Source: Candidatus Brocadiaceae bacterium (lineage in GTDB: Bacteria; Planctomycetota; Brocadiia; Brocadiales; Brocadiaceae). From it: a stretch of 63,076 bases of DNA. Below the pieces are notes generated by a model that was not told the origin of the DNA, made no database searches, and worked only from the letters and a program-made list of their open reading frames with translations. Each line of letters opens with the position of its first letter. Within the stretch, counting starts at the first letter, position 1. The stretch covers positions 1 through 63,076 of the forward strand of contig JACVXV010000004.1 in the NCBI GenBank assembly GCA_015661205.1. The letters run 5' to 3'. This document shows positions 37,164-45,743 of the stretch, one piece after another. Made by a program: the position numbers and the translations under genes.

Positions 37164-37817
37164 ATGAACTTTCTCAAACGCACTGTTCCGCTCGTCATTG
37201 CATTTGTCATGGGCGTGCTCATGACCATGCAATATTACATTCCCAGCAGATACTCGCAAAACCTACTGGAGGTTGTAACCCGGTGGGATCGAATTATCGC
37301 CGGCTTTGCCGTCTTTATTGGTGCATACAGCCTCTTCCACCTCCATTGGACAAGGATTAAAAGAAGGGTGGAGGGCTGGGGATACAGCGTTTTCGTCTAT
37401 TTCGGGGCGATCATCACCCTCATATTTGGATGCCTGAATGGCGGAAAATTCTTCTGGAGCGATAAACAGGATGGCACCATGTTCGACTGGCTGTACTTCT
37501 ACGTGCAGGTGCCGGCGGGCGCCACGATCTTCTCCATATTGGCCTTCTTTATTGCCTCGGCGGCATATCGCACCTTCCGCGCGCGCACAAGAGAGTCCAC
37601 CGTTTTGTTGGTTGCGGCAGTCCTCGTCATGCTGGGCAGGGTGCCGATTGGGAATTACATCTCTCACTATATCCCGGCAATAGCCGACTGGATTATGGCC
37701 GTGCCGAACCTTGCGGCAAAGCGTGGCATCCTCCTGGGCGTAAGCCTGGGGGCGGTTGCCACCTCACTTAAAATCATCATCGGTATTGAGCGGTCTTATC
37801 TGGGCGGAGGTGACTAA
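37164..37817 (+). CDS. Unknown integral membrane protein of the four-gene operon
   Basis: 217 residues with about five or six membrane helices (for example TVPLVIAFVMGVLMTMQYYI near the N-terminus, FGAIITLIFGCLNGG, VLLVAAVLVMLGRVPIG). A loop with FWSDKQDGTMFDWLYFYVQV lies in the middle. No transport or enzyme motif is seen. Its stop codon overlaps the next start (TAATG), so the two are coupled. Family not recognised. Confidence 0.7.
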   Translation: MNFLKRTVPLVIAFVMGVLMTMQYYIPSRYSQNLLEVVTRWDRIIAGFAVFIGAYSLFHLHWTRIKRRVEGWGYSVFVYFGAIITLIFGCLNGGKFFWSDKQDGTMFDWLYFYVQVPAGATIFSILAFFIASAAYRTFRARTRESTVLLVAAVLVMLGRVPIGNYISHYIPAIADWIMAVPNLAAKRGILLGVSLGAVATSLKIIIGIERSYLGGGD

Positions 37818-38644
37818 TGGCGGTGGAAAAGTATCTACGGATAGATCGCCGCATCATCTTTGCGATCATAACGGTGGCGGTAATTGCCTCCCTTATTGTA
37901 AAATTCGAGTTGCCCATACCCGCCTCGGAGCCGGTTCAGGGGATTTACGAAAAAATAGACTCTCTTCCGCAAGGCTCTCGCGTCATGATCTCCTTTGATT
38001 ACGACCCCTCTTCCAAAGAAGAGCTGCAGCCAATGGCCATTGCCTTTCTCCACCACTGCTTCAGCAAGGATTTGAAGGTGATCGGGATGACCCACTACAC
38101 CGGGGCGCCCGGCCTTGCAGACCTGGCAATGAACTCTGTAGCCAAGCAATACCAGAAAACGTATGGAGAAGATTACGTCTTTTTGGGCTACAAACCTGGC
38201 GGCGCCTCCCTCATCATCAACATGGGCGAAAACCTGTATACCGCATTCCCCAAGGATTTTTACGGGAAAGACACCGCAACGCTGCCCGCCTTACAGGGTG
38301 TAGATTCGCTCCGGCAGATTAACTACCTTTTCGACCTCGCCGCGGGAACCATGATAGAAACCTGGCTTGTGTATGGAAAAGAGAAATACAAATTCGAGAT
38401 GGGCGCTGGTTGCACGGCGGTGATGGGTCCCGATATGTATCCCTTTCTCCAATCCAAACAGTTGAACGGCCTGCTGGGCGGACTCAAAGGCGCGGCGGAG
38501 TACGAGGCATTGGTGAACAAAAAGGCAAACGCGGTAAGCGGGATGCGCCCTCAGAGCGTGGTGCACGTCATTATCATCATCTTTGTTATATTTGGCAACG
38601 TAGTATTTTTCATTTCTAAGAGGTCAGGGGTACGAAATGCGTAG
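37817..38644 (+). CDS. Unknown membrane-anchored protein of the four-gene operon
   Basis: 275 residues. One helix near the N-terminus (RIIFAIITVAVIASLIVKF), a soluble domain of about 200 residues with an alternating beta/alpha look (GSRVMISFDYDPSSKEELQP, KVIGMTHYTGAPGLADLAMN, YVFLGYKPGGASLIINMGEN), and a last helix (VVHVIIIIFVIFGNVVFFI). The soluble part probably faces the periplasm or a vesicle lumen. No known catalytic motif. It overlaps its neighbours by one and eight bases. Confidence 0.7.
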   Translation: MAVEKYLRIDRRIIFAIITVAVIASLIVKFELPIPASEPVQGIYEKIDSLPQGSRVMISFDYDPSSKEELQPMAIAFLHHCFSKDLKVIGMTHYTGAPGLADLAMNSVAKQYQKTYGEDYVFLGYKPGGASLIINMGENLYTAFPKDFYGKDTATLPALQGVDSLRQINYLFDLAAGTMIETWLVYGKEKYKFEMGAGCTAVMGPDMYPFLQSKQLNGLLGGLKGAAEYEALVNKKANAVSGMRPQSVVHVIIIIFVIFGNVVFFISKRSGVRNA

Positions 38645-39386
38645 GGACACAAACTTTTTTATCCTGATAGGAACCGTTGGGTTGTTCGTGCTCGCCAACA
38701 TCATCTTAATGGCGTTTGGCAAGCTCCCCTTTTCCTCGGATGGTTTTGGCATCATCCTCGGGGCGGGCATTACCCTGGCTATTTACAGCTTCCTTTACCA
38801 GGACAACCCTGCATTCAAAATTGCGGAGAACCTTTACGTAGGCGTCTCCCTGGGCTACACCATCATCATCACCTGGTTTAACTTCTTAAAACCCGACCTG
38901 TACGAGCCGCTCATCGTCCCCCTGTTTTCCAGCGCGGCAGAGAAGTCCCCGCAGTATGCGTTACTCTGTCCTTCATTGCTGGGACTCTTCATGCTCCTGA
39001 GATTTTCGAGGAAGTTGTCGTGGCTGAGCCGTTGGACATTTGCGTTTGTCGTCGGACTCGGCGCCGGCATCAGCATACCGCGAGTCATTTCCGCATTTAT
39101 CCTGCAGCAGATAAAACCTTCCTTACACCCCGTCTTTTCCGGCGGTGAAACCTTCCTCTCCAGCATCAACACCTTAATAATTCTGCTGGGTGTCATTTCC
39201 GTCCTTATCTATTTCATATTTTCCGTCGAACACAAAGGCGCCATCGGCAAGATGTCGAAGATCGGCATCTGGTTCCTCATGATCTCCTTCGGCGCATCCT
39301 TCGGTTATACGGTCATGGGCCGGTTGTCGTTGCTCATCGGGCGTATCCAGTTTTTGTTGAAGGACTGGTTGGGGATTTTGCAGTAA
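38637..39386 (+). CDS. Unknown polytopic membrane protein, last gene of the four-gene operon
   Basis: 249 residues, about eight membrane helices and short loops (FFILIGTVGLFVLANIILMA, IILGAGITLAIYSFLY, FAFVVGLGAGISIPRVISAF, LIILLGVISVLIYFIFSVE). The gene overlaps the previous one by eight bases. The C-terminus has SFGYTVMGRLSLLIGRIQFL-like hydrophobic text. No family is recognised. The tight packing of three genes argues that their products form one membrane complex with the FN3-like protein. Confidence 0.7.
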   Translation: MRRDTNFFILIGTVGLFVLANIILMAFGKLPFSSDGFGIILGAGITLAIYSFLYQDNPAFKIAENLYVGVSLGYTIIITWFNFLKPDLYEPLIVPLFSSAAEKSPQYALLCPSLLGLFMLLRFSRKLSWLSRWTFAFVVGLGAGISIPRVISAFILQQIKPSLHPVFSGGETFLSSINTLIILLGVISVLIYFIFSVEHKGAIGKMSKIGIWFLMISFGASFGYTVMGRLSLLIGRIQFLLKDWLGILQ

Positions 39387-39502
39387 TTGTTTAGCCACAA
39401 ATTGGTACAAACGGACACGAATGATAAAAAATAGGAAGTTCAAATGTATGATATAGAGCAAAGGGGTTATTTGCTTTACATGAAAAGACGCCGAAAAACT
39501 AA

Positions 39503-40796
39503 TTTAGTGAAAGCGAAAGCATAGATGAAAAGAAAAAGTTTGAAATTGTAGGTGTGGGCGATGCTCACCAGTTACAAGAAGAGATTAGCGATATAGTTGC
39601 CTCCCAAATGGAACCTGCCTTGCGTCCCGAGTTTACCGTAGCTAAAGTAAATGATAAAACAATAGTAACGGTAGAAGTGTCTGCACTTCCTGCCGAGCAG
39701 AAACCGTGTTTTTACAAACCTGCTGGTCTCCAGAAAGGCTCTTATATACGTGTGGGCAATACTAATCGACAAATGTCGGATTACGAAATTTTCAGTTATA
39801 TCAGTTCACGTACACAGCCAACATTTGACGAAGAACTGATGCAGCCTGCCACCCTCGACGACCTGAGTCGAGAAAAATTAGATGAATATCTTGAACAGTT
39901 ACGCCGTACACGTCCACAGGCTACGTATCTAAATCACTCCTTTGAACAAGTACTGAAGCAATTGCGCATCGTTCAAGAGATTAATGGAATAATACGTCCA
40001 ACATTGGCAGGTTTACTCGTGTTTGGTAATTATCCACAGTCGTTTGAGCCACAGTTGATGATCACTTTTCTCCAATACTACGGGACTACTGAAACAGAAA
40101 AGACCCCACGTGGCGAGCGTTTTCTGGACAATCGTAAATTTGAAGGCAGAATACCAGAAATGATTGAAAGTGCAGTCCACTACATACTTACAAGCATGCG
40201 TAGAAGTGGCTTGATTGAAGGGCTTTGGCGGAGAGATATTCCTGAGTATCCTGCTGAAGCTGTGCGCGAGGCAATTGTCAACTCAATAGCGCACCGCGAT
40301 TACAGCAACTTTGTACGAGGAAGTTATGTACAGGTGCGACTTTTTGCTGATCGATTAGAAATACAAAGCCCCGGTGGCTTGTATGGGAATGTAACCGTGG
40401 ACACCTTGGAAGAAGAGCAATCTACAAGAAACCGCATACTAATGCGATTGATGGAAGAATTTCACCTGGTAGAAAATCGTGGTACCGGCATTCGTACAAT
40501 GTTTGAAGCCATGCGCAACGCAAATCTAGAACCACCACGTTTTCAAGACAACGCGACGGTGGGCTTATTATACATTGAAGACATCTTCCGAAGTGAAAAC
40601 ACCTGAGATTACACAAACGGAGGAAGAAAAGATTTTAGCCTACATAAAGGAAAAAGGATCGATTAACAATACAGAATGTCGTGTTCTACTCGGCGTCGGG
40701 TCTTCACGTGCTTGGTATTTGTTAAAAAAAATGTATACACAGGCATTGCTAAAGCGTAGTGGTGAAAAAAGATGGTTGCGATACTATTTACCCTGA
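39503..40796 (+). pseudogene. Degraded AlbA_2/Schlafen-type DNA-binding and ATPase-like regulator
   Basis: The main frame (39554-40606) has the C-terminal ATPase-like part: GIIRPTLAGLLVFGNYPQSF, EAVREAIVNSIAHRDYSN and ENRGTGIRTMFEAM. The N-terminal AlbA_2 domain begins SESESID (after a stop at 39500-39502) but jumps to FEIVGVGDAHQLQEEI, missing roughly 30-40 residues that hold the domain core. Near 40575-40606 a frameshift separates the last 65 residues (EEEKILAYIKEKGSINNTEC), a winged helix that homologues carry in the same chain. So the gene is broken twice. Intact members act as transcriptional regulators or defence-linked proteins. Confidence 0.7.
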
Positions 40797-40879
40797 ACAG
40801 CTATCCAAATCTATCCAAAATCATTATGGATAGATTTTGGATAGTCCCATTCCTGTAGATTCATAAATGCAGAATGGGA

Positions 40880-41402
40880 AATATTTCTACCGATATTTTG
40901 TCCCTACGGGACGCTTAAGCCGGTAAATGCAGGTAAATCCAGTCTGGTTTTTTGAAAAACAGAAGCTCCTGTTTCATTTTGTTTTCGGGAACAAAACAAT
41001 GGTAAATTTCAGAAAAGATACGTGTTCCAGCCATAGTAAGCATCCTTTTCTGTCGCCCCTTCAGGGCTTGTTATAGTATCCCATTTACCAGGGGCTTCAC
41101 CCCTGGCTATATCCTTTCAGCCCTTCGGGCCTGTTGTAGCGCGAAGAGGCTCTTCGCGCTACATGAAAATTCGTCGAAGTCCCAATTAAACGTATAGGAA
41201 ATTCAAAGCAACGGTAGGGCGCCCCTTTAGGGTTGCAATCCCTGGTGTGTATTCAGAGAGTGGCAAGGCTAAAGCCTTGCCCTACGTATAAACAAACAGG
41301 CAATGAATTGCCTGTCTAGTGGCAGTAGCCCCTACGGGGCATATACAGACAGCAGAATGGTGTTTTTTAAATGTCCCGAAGGGACGAAATATCGGTAGAA
41401 CA
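40880..41402. repeat. Mixed repeat cluster (families A, B, D and E)
   Basis: In order: CTACCGATATTTTGTCCCTA (40885), a family B stretch with CGCCCCTTCAGGGCTTG, GGGGCTTCACCCC and GTATAGGAAATTCAAAG (41191-41207), the family D copy 41214-41285 with GTAGGGC/GCCCTAC ends, CAGGCAATGAATTGCCTG, GCCCCTACGGGGC, and a reversed ATATCGGTAGAA. No gene; the frames here are repeat artefacts. Confidence 0.8.
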
Positions 41403-41482
41403 AGGGTACGCAAACATACATGCCGTAGGCATGATATAGTTAACATTCTATTGCATATCCGCCGAGCAAGATAACACACGCA

Positions 41483-41878
41483 TCAGTAAGCCGCCGCACC
41501 GGCTTCTGCTACTGAGTGGTCTTGTTCCCCGGAGCCGCCGCTTACGCCTATAGCTCCGACTACTTTGCCGTTACGTTTAAGGGGTATTCCGCCGGCGAAT
41601 ATCATGATGCGGCCGTCGTTGGATGCATGGATGCCAAAGAACTGCCCGCCGGATTGGGAATGGCCGGCCAGGTCTTTTGTGGCTATGTCGAAGGCGCGCG
41701 ACGTATACGCCTTTTTTATGGAGATGTCGATGCTTCCAATCCATGCGCCATCCATACGCACGTGTGCCACCAGGTTTCCTCCGGCGTCGGCGATGGCGAC
41801 GTTCATGGGCTGACCGATTTCGTTTGCCTTCTTTTCTGCTGCGGCAATAATTCTCTTTGCGTCATTTAGGGTAATCAT
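41483..41878 (-). CDS. GlcG/HbpS-family (DUF336) protein
   Basis: 131 residues from ATG 41878, with AAAGGAG just upstream; the frame extends to 41932 but without a ribosome site. MNVAIADAGGNLVAHVRMDG, RAFDIATKDL and GGIPLKRNGKVVGAIGVSGG are hallmarks of the family, which includes the heme-binding HbpS and the glycolate-operon protein GlcG. Members are small octameric proteins that bind heme or small molecules and may sense oxidative stress. No operon partner is nearby. In a heme-rich anammox cell a heme role is attractive but unproven. Confidence 0.85.
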   Translation of the reverse strand: MITLNDAKRIIAAAEKKANEIGQPMNVAIADAGGNLVAHVRMDGAWIGSIDISIKKAYTSRAFDIATKDLAGHSQSGGQFFGIHASNDGRIMIFAGGIPLKRNGKVVGAIGVSGGSGEQDHSVAEAGAAAY

Positions 41879-42021
41879 GGAGTCTCCTTTAAAAAATAGT
41901 GAGGTAGGGCCTCGGACTGATGCACGATGCATAATACTGGATGATTGTATTTGGGCATCCGGTATTGGGAAAACAGATGTTGTTTTTAAACGTAACTTAT
42001 TTGCGAAGATACAAGACTTAT

Positions 42022-42570
42022 TTATATCAGGTGGTTACTCCCCCCATGGCAATCCTTCATAAAAAGCCTTAACGCCCTTCCAGCTTCTTTGTCTACAAAC
42101 GAAAAGATGCGGTGGATGGAATCGTGGGTGCTGGAGCGAGAATGCCCCGCCACCTTAATAACTTCAAATCCCAGGGCGTCATAAAATTCGTAAAACTTGC
42201 GGTAGAGGCAGGCATTCTTTAGCGGGCGTTCCGTTCTGCCACTGCAAAACCCATGCATCTCAAGGCGATCTCTCCTCCGCAGGAGTCCTGTCACGCACTG
42301 GGAGTCGGAATAGACGTCCAGCGTCCCGAACCTTGATCCCGATGCCTCTTTTTGGAAATCCTCAAGCGCCCACAAAAGGGTTTGAACTTCAAGCTTTGTC
42401 GATGAGGTTGCGTCAAACCTTCGGAGCTTGACCTGCTTGGCAAATTCCGGTTGCACCAGTCCTTCCGGTGATGTTTCCAAAACCGAAGAGGGTATGAGAA
42501 GATACGCCCCAAATCCAAGCCTTAGGCCGGGGTTTAAACTCACGTCGCTGAAAAGCGCATAACGGTTCAT
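42022..42570 (-). CDS. RNase H-fold protein
   Basis: 182 residues. The acidic residues of a type 1 RNase H active site are placed as expected: D in ALFSDVSLNPGLRLGFGAYL, E in SSTKLEVQTLLWALEDF, D in LDVYSDSQCV, and D/H in HDSIHRIFSFVDKEA near the C-terminus. LFSDVSLNPG replaces the usual TDGS, so it is a divergent member. It may cleave RNA in hybrids or be a viability-type relative of unknown substrate. ATG 42570 has AAGGAA six bases upstream. It stands alone. Confidence 0.75.
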   Translation of the reverse strand: MNRYALFSDVSLNPGLRLGFGAYLLIPSSVLETSPEGLVQPEFAKQVKLRRFDATSSTKLEVQTLLWALEDFQKEASGSRFGTLDVYSDSQCVTGLLRRRDRLEMHGFCSGRTERPLKNACLYRKFYEFYDALGFEVIKVAGHSRSSTHDSIHRIFSFVDKEAGRALRLFMKDCHGGSNHLI

Positions 42571-42590
42571 AAGGTGTTCCTTGTTATTTT

Positions 42591-42705
42591 AGTAACTCCT
42601 CAGGCTTTTAGACTGAAGGCTGAAGGTTAAAAGCCTTCGCCTGCCGAAAATTTTGTGTAATCACACATGATTCAGCCTTCAGCCTGTCTACCGGAGTAGT
42701 TACTT
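42591..42705. repeat. 115-bp element with imperfect terminal inverted repeats
   Basis: The left end AGTAACTCCTCAGG and inner GACTGAAGGCTGAAGG face the right end GGAGTAGTTACT and inner TTCAGCCTTCAGCCTG. Central GTGTAATCACAC is palindromic. It lies just upstream of the RNase H-like start. 42706-42917 shows no gene. Confidence 0.65.
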
Positions 42706-42917
42706 ATTTTATCTGAAAAAAAATAAGATGCACGGGAAAAAATGGGTTAAACGCCAACGGGCGACAGTGTCCTGCAACATCTTCGGTGACTTTCTTACCG
42801 TAGTGAGTCACAAACAGGCACGGACAAACAGGGTTTGCCCATACCACCTGGTACGATTCGCACTCAATAATGCATCCTTCAAAATTCCACTCGTAGGAAA
42901 GGTACAGGGCATACGTA

Positions 42918-43190
42918 TCAAGTTAAGAAACCTATAATTACCACCAAACCTTTGTTTCTGTTAGCCCTGAAGGGGCGAAATAGCTTAGCCCAGGGCAACG
43001 CCCTGGGGACACGGAAAAACCAACAAGCCCTGAAAGGGCGTAATACGGAGTGAACCGTTATTTTGCCCCCAATATCGCCCCTTCAGGGCTTGTTTTGCTA
43101 ATCAATGTTAAACCCAGGGCGCTGCCCTGGGCTGTCGTATTGCGCCCCTTTGGGGCTGTGTTGCTAGTACGGTCAGGCTGAGTTTGTTCT
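42918..43190. repeat. MITE-like repeat, family C, copy with decayed right end
   Basis: It begins CAAGTTAAGAAACCTATAAT and carries the same ordered hairpins as the full copy at 44967-45247: GCCCTGAAGGGGCG, GCCCAGGGCAACGCCCTGGG, GCCCTGAAAGGGCG, then mirrored CGCCCCTTCAGGGC, CCCAGGGCGCTGCCCTGGG and CGCCCCTTTGGGGC. The terminal inverted repeat is lost at the right. A third copy begins at 62893. Confidence 0.8.
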
Positions 43191-43320
43191 TTTTTTCTCT
43201 CCGTTGGTATGCTATTTAGTTAAAAAAATAAAAAAATAGTAATCTTCCCCGTTTTTTGTTTAAATATCGCCAGAAAAGGGGAAAGGCTGCTTCCTATCAT
43301 CATTATTGAAAGGGCGATAA

Positions 43321-43767
43321 ATGGAAATAGTAGCAACGTTGTTTTCGCGCTTAGGAGTTACCACGTTGTTTGATGATAATATCAAAGAATCGAAGTCTTG
43401 TTTCAAACGGGGAGTACATAAATGGATTTCGCAAAACTACCCGGGGGCTGCCCGGGATTTAAGTAAAGCAATCGAGCTTAATCCTAAATATGCAGAGGCT
43501 TACTGCTATCGGGGGGTTGTTAAATGTTTTTTAAAGGACCACGCAGGGGCTATCCAGGATTTAAGTAAAGCACTAAAACTTAATCCTAAATATGCATGGG
43601 CTTACTACGGGCGAGGGCAGGCTAAATATGATTTACAGGACTACACCGGGGCTGTCCAGGATTACAGTAAAGCAATCGAACATAAGCCTAATACTAAATA
43701 TCCATTGGCTTACTACGGGCAAGGGCATACTAAAGAAATAGTAAATGACAAAGAGGGTGTATTATAG
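43321..43767 (+). CDS. Small TPR-repeat protein
   Basis: 148 residues with three or four tetratricopeptide repeats from about residue 25 (AARDLSKAIELNPKYAEAYC, AIQDLSKALKLNPKYAWAYY, AVQDYSKAIEHKPNTKYPLA). TPRs are helical pairs that bind protein partners. No signal peptide or other domain is visible. The gene may be complete or the leftover of a longer TPR protein. No operon partner. Confidence 0.8.
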   Translation: MEIVATLFSRLGVTTLFDDNIKESKSCFKRGVHKWISQNYPGAARDLSKAIELNPKYAEAYCYRGVVKCFLKDHAGAIQDLSKALKLNPKYAWAYYGRGQAKYDLQDYTGAVQDYSKAIEHKPNTKYPLAYYGQGHTKEIVNDKEGVL

Positions 43768-43937
43768 CCAAACAAATCAGGTTTTCAAAATAGTTCACCA
43801 ATCCGCTACAATTAAATTACCTTGAATGGCTTGAAAATATTAGTAAAATGAAGACACATCATGGGAACACAAAAAGGACAAAAACAGGCAAAAAAGTCCT
43901 GTAAACTTCTTATAATTATTTTTTCACGGGTAAAAAT

Positions 43938-44882
43938 TTGAATATTATTTTTGATATAGCAGGATTGCGAAAAAAAATTCCCAATCCTGTGGCTACACTA
44001 GGGATGTTCGATGGTGTGCATCTGGGACACCAAAAGGTCATCGAATGTGTAAACCATTTTGCCGCAGAAAAGCAAGGCGAGTCGGTGGTTATCACCTTTG
44101 ATCGCCATCCGAAGAGTATTACTGAAAACAGACCCGCATCCTTTATCACCTCCCTAAACCACCGCCTGTCTCTACTTGAACGCCTGGGGGTGGATAACGC
44201 CGTGGTGCTTGGTTTTGATCAGAAGCTGGCGCAAATGGCCGCCGGGGATTTCATTAAGGAAATTATGGTAGAGCGGCTGGGCGTAAAATGCGTTGTGTTA
44301 GGTTTTAACTGCCGCTTTGGAAAAAACCGTGAGGGAAACAGCGCGCTGGTCAATACGTTGGCGGCTCAGTACGGCTTTGAAGTGCATGGATGTCCGCCTG
44401 TTGCTTACAAAGAGCAGGTAATCAGCAGCACGGCTATCCGGCAGGCCATTCTTGACGGCGACCTGGAGAAGGCCGCCGGGATGCTCGGCAGACCGGTCTC
44501 TATCATTGGCACGGTAGTAAAAAAAGCCGGCAGGGGAAGGATATTAGGATATCCGACCGCCAACCTGAATTTGCACCATGAGGTCAGGCCGCCCCGCGGC
44601 GTATATGGCACGAGGGCTTACTGGTCCGGCCAATGGCATCCGGCTTTAACTAATATAGGTATGAGACCCACCTTTGCAAAAGAAGCGCCCGTCAGCGAAA
44701 GCGAAACCATGGAGATCGAGGTGCATATCGTCAGTTTTCAGGAAAACCTCTACGGATGCGACCTGGAGGTGCAGTTCCTCTTTAAAATACGGAACGAGAT
44801 GTCCTTCGAAACGGCTGAAGAACTTAAGGCACAGATTAAAAAAGATGAAGATGCCCTCCTTAAAGGAATGCCTGACGTTTAG
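43938..44882 (+). CDS. ribF: Bifunctional riboflavin kinase / FAD synthetase RibF
   Basis: 314 residues. N-terminal FAD synthetase: ATLGMFDGVHLGHQKVI (HxGH nucleotidyltransferase motif), VITFDRHPKS, VLGFNCRFGKNREG and SSTAIRQAILDGDLEKA. C-terminal flavokinase: GRGRILGYPTANLNL (PTAN motif) and PRGVYGTRAYW. It converts riboflavin to FMN and FAD. The start is TTG 43938; no in-frame ATG fits better. It stands alone after a short gap behind the TPR gene. Confidence 0.94.
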   Translation: MNIIFDIAGLRKKIPNPVATLGMFDGVHLGHQKVIECVNHFAAEKQGESVVITFDRHPKSITENRPASFITSLNHRLSLLERLGVDNAVVLGFDQKLAQMAAGDFIKEIMVERLGVKCVVLGFNCRFGKNREGNSALVNTLAAQYGFEVHGCPPVAYKEQVISSTAIRQAILDGDLEKAAGMLGRPVSIIGTVVKKAGRGRILGYPTANLNLHHEVRPPRGVYGTRAYWSGQWHPALTNIGMRPTFAKEAPVSESETMEIEVHIVSFQENLYGCDLEVQFLFKIRNEMSFETAEELKAQIKKDEDALLKGMPDV

Positions 44883-44966
44883 GTGTGTCTCTTTGAAAAA
44901 AGTAATTTTGTGTGTGGTTTCCAGCGTGCAGTGCAATGCGGAGTCCATCAGGGCTGAAGCCCATAG

Positions 44967-45247
44967 GTGTTAAGTTAAGAAACCGATAATTACCGCAAAA
45001 CCCTTGTTTTTATTAGCCCTGAAGGGGCGGAATAGCTCAGCCCAGGGCAACGCCCTGGGTAACAAGATAAAACCATCAAGCCCTGAAGGGGCGCAATACG
45101 GAATGAACGGTTGTTTTGCCCTCAATGTCGCCCCTTGATGCTCAACCCAGGGCGTTGCCCTGGGCTGTCATATTACGCCCCTTTGGGGCTGTGTTTCTAA
45201 TACGATTGGGCAGAATTTGTCCACCTTTTCAATTCTTAACTTAACAC
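44967..45247. repeat. 281-bp MITE-like element with perfect 15-bp terminal inverted repeats
   Basis: GTGTTAAGTTAAGAA at 44967-44981 is the exact complement of TTCTTAACTTAACAC at 45233-45247. The symmetry continues outward imperfectly (GGCTGAAGCCCATAG against CCCATAC). Inside lie three hairpins on each side of a centre near 45100 in mirrored order. No coding capacity and no transposase. It sits in a family B repeat, as the flanks GGGCTGAAGCCC and GGGGTGAAGCCCC show. Copies: 42918-43190 and 62893 to the window end. Confidence 0.85.
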
Positions 45248-45560
45248 GTATGGGGTGAAGCCCCCTGTAAAGATAATAAAAGAATACAAGCCCCGAAGGG
45301 GCGGCAGGATGCACTCTCGTTCCCAAGCTCCAGCTTGGGAATGTGCCTGTGCCAGAAGCTCCTGCTTCATTTTGTTTTCGTGATAAAAACAAGGGTAGAT
45401 TGCAGGAAAGATATGTGTCCCAGCCATGTTAAGCGCCTTTTCTGTCGCCCCTTCGGGGCTTGTTATATTATTGCATTTACCAGGGGCTTCACCCCTGGCT
45501 ATATTCTTTCAGCCCTTCGGGCCTGTTGTAGAGCGAAGAGGTTCTTCGCTCTACAGGGAA
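45248..45560. repeat. Composite repeat, family B
   Basis: GGGGTGAAGCCCCCTG, AGCCCCGAAGGGGCGGCAGG, CGCCCCTTCGGGGCTTG, GGGGCTTCACCCCTGGC and GAAGAGGTTCTTCGC in the standard order. It also contains CCCAAGCTCCAGCTTGGG (45323-45340). No gene. Confidence 0.8.
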
Positions 45561-45624
45561 AAGTTGTCGAACGTCTGATTATATTATGAATTCCAAATTC
45601 AGGGGAACAAGGAAAAGGCATAAT

Positions 45625-45743
45625 ATGGTGGATACGCTTCGCTTAATCCATCTTACGCATTGCCGGTAGGGATAGGGCGACCCTTTAGGGTTGCAATCAC
45701 TGGTGTGAATTCGGAGAGTGGCAAGGCTGAAGCCTTGCCCTAT
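45625..45743. repeat. Repeat words that reach into the kinase stop codon
   Basis: GGTGGATACGCTTCGCTTAA (45629-45648, reversed at 49498-49521) is followed by a family D copy, 45666-45743, ending GCCTTGCCCTATG. The stop codon of the kinase gene (45742-45740) lies in this end. Confidence 0.7.

Noticed and set aside
42918-43190. Repeated hairpins read as a structured RNA or riboswitch
   Set aside because: The same order recurs at unrelated sites with terminal inverted repeats, so a mobile repeat explains it better.
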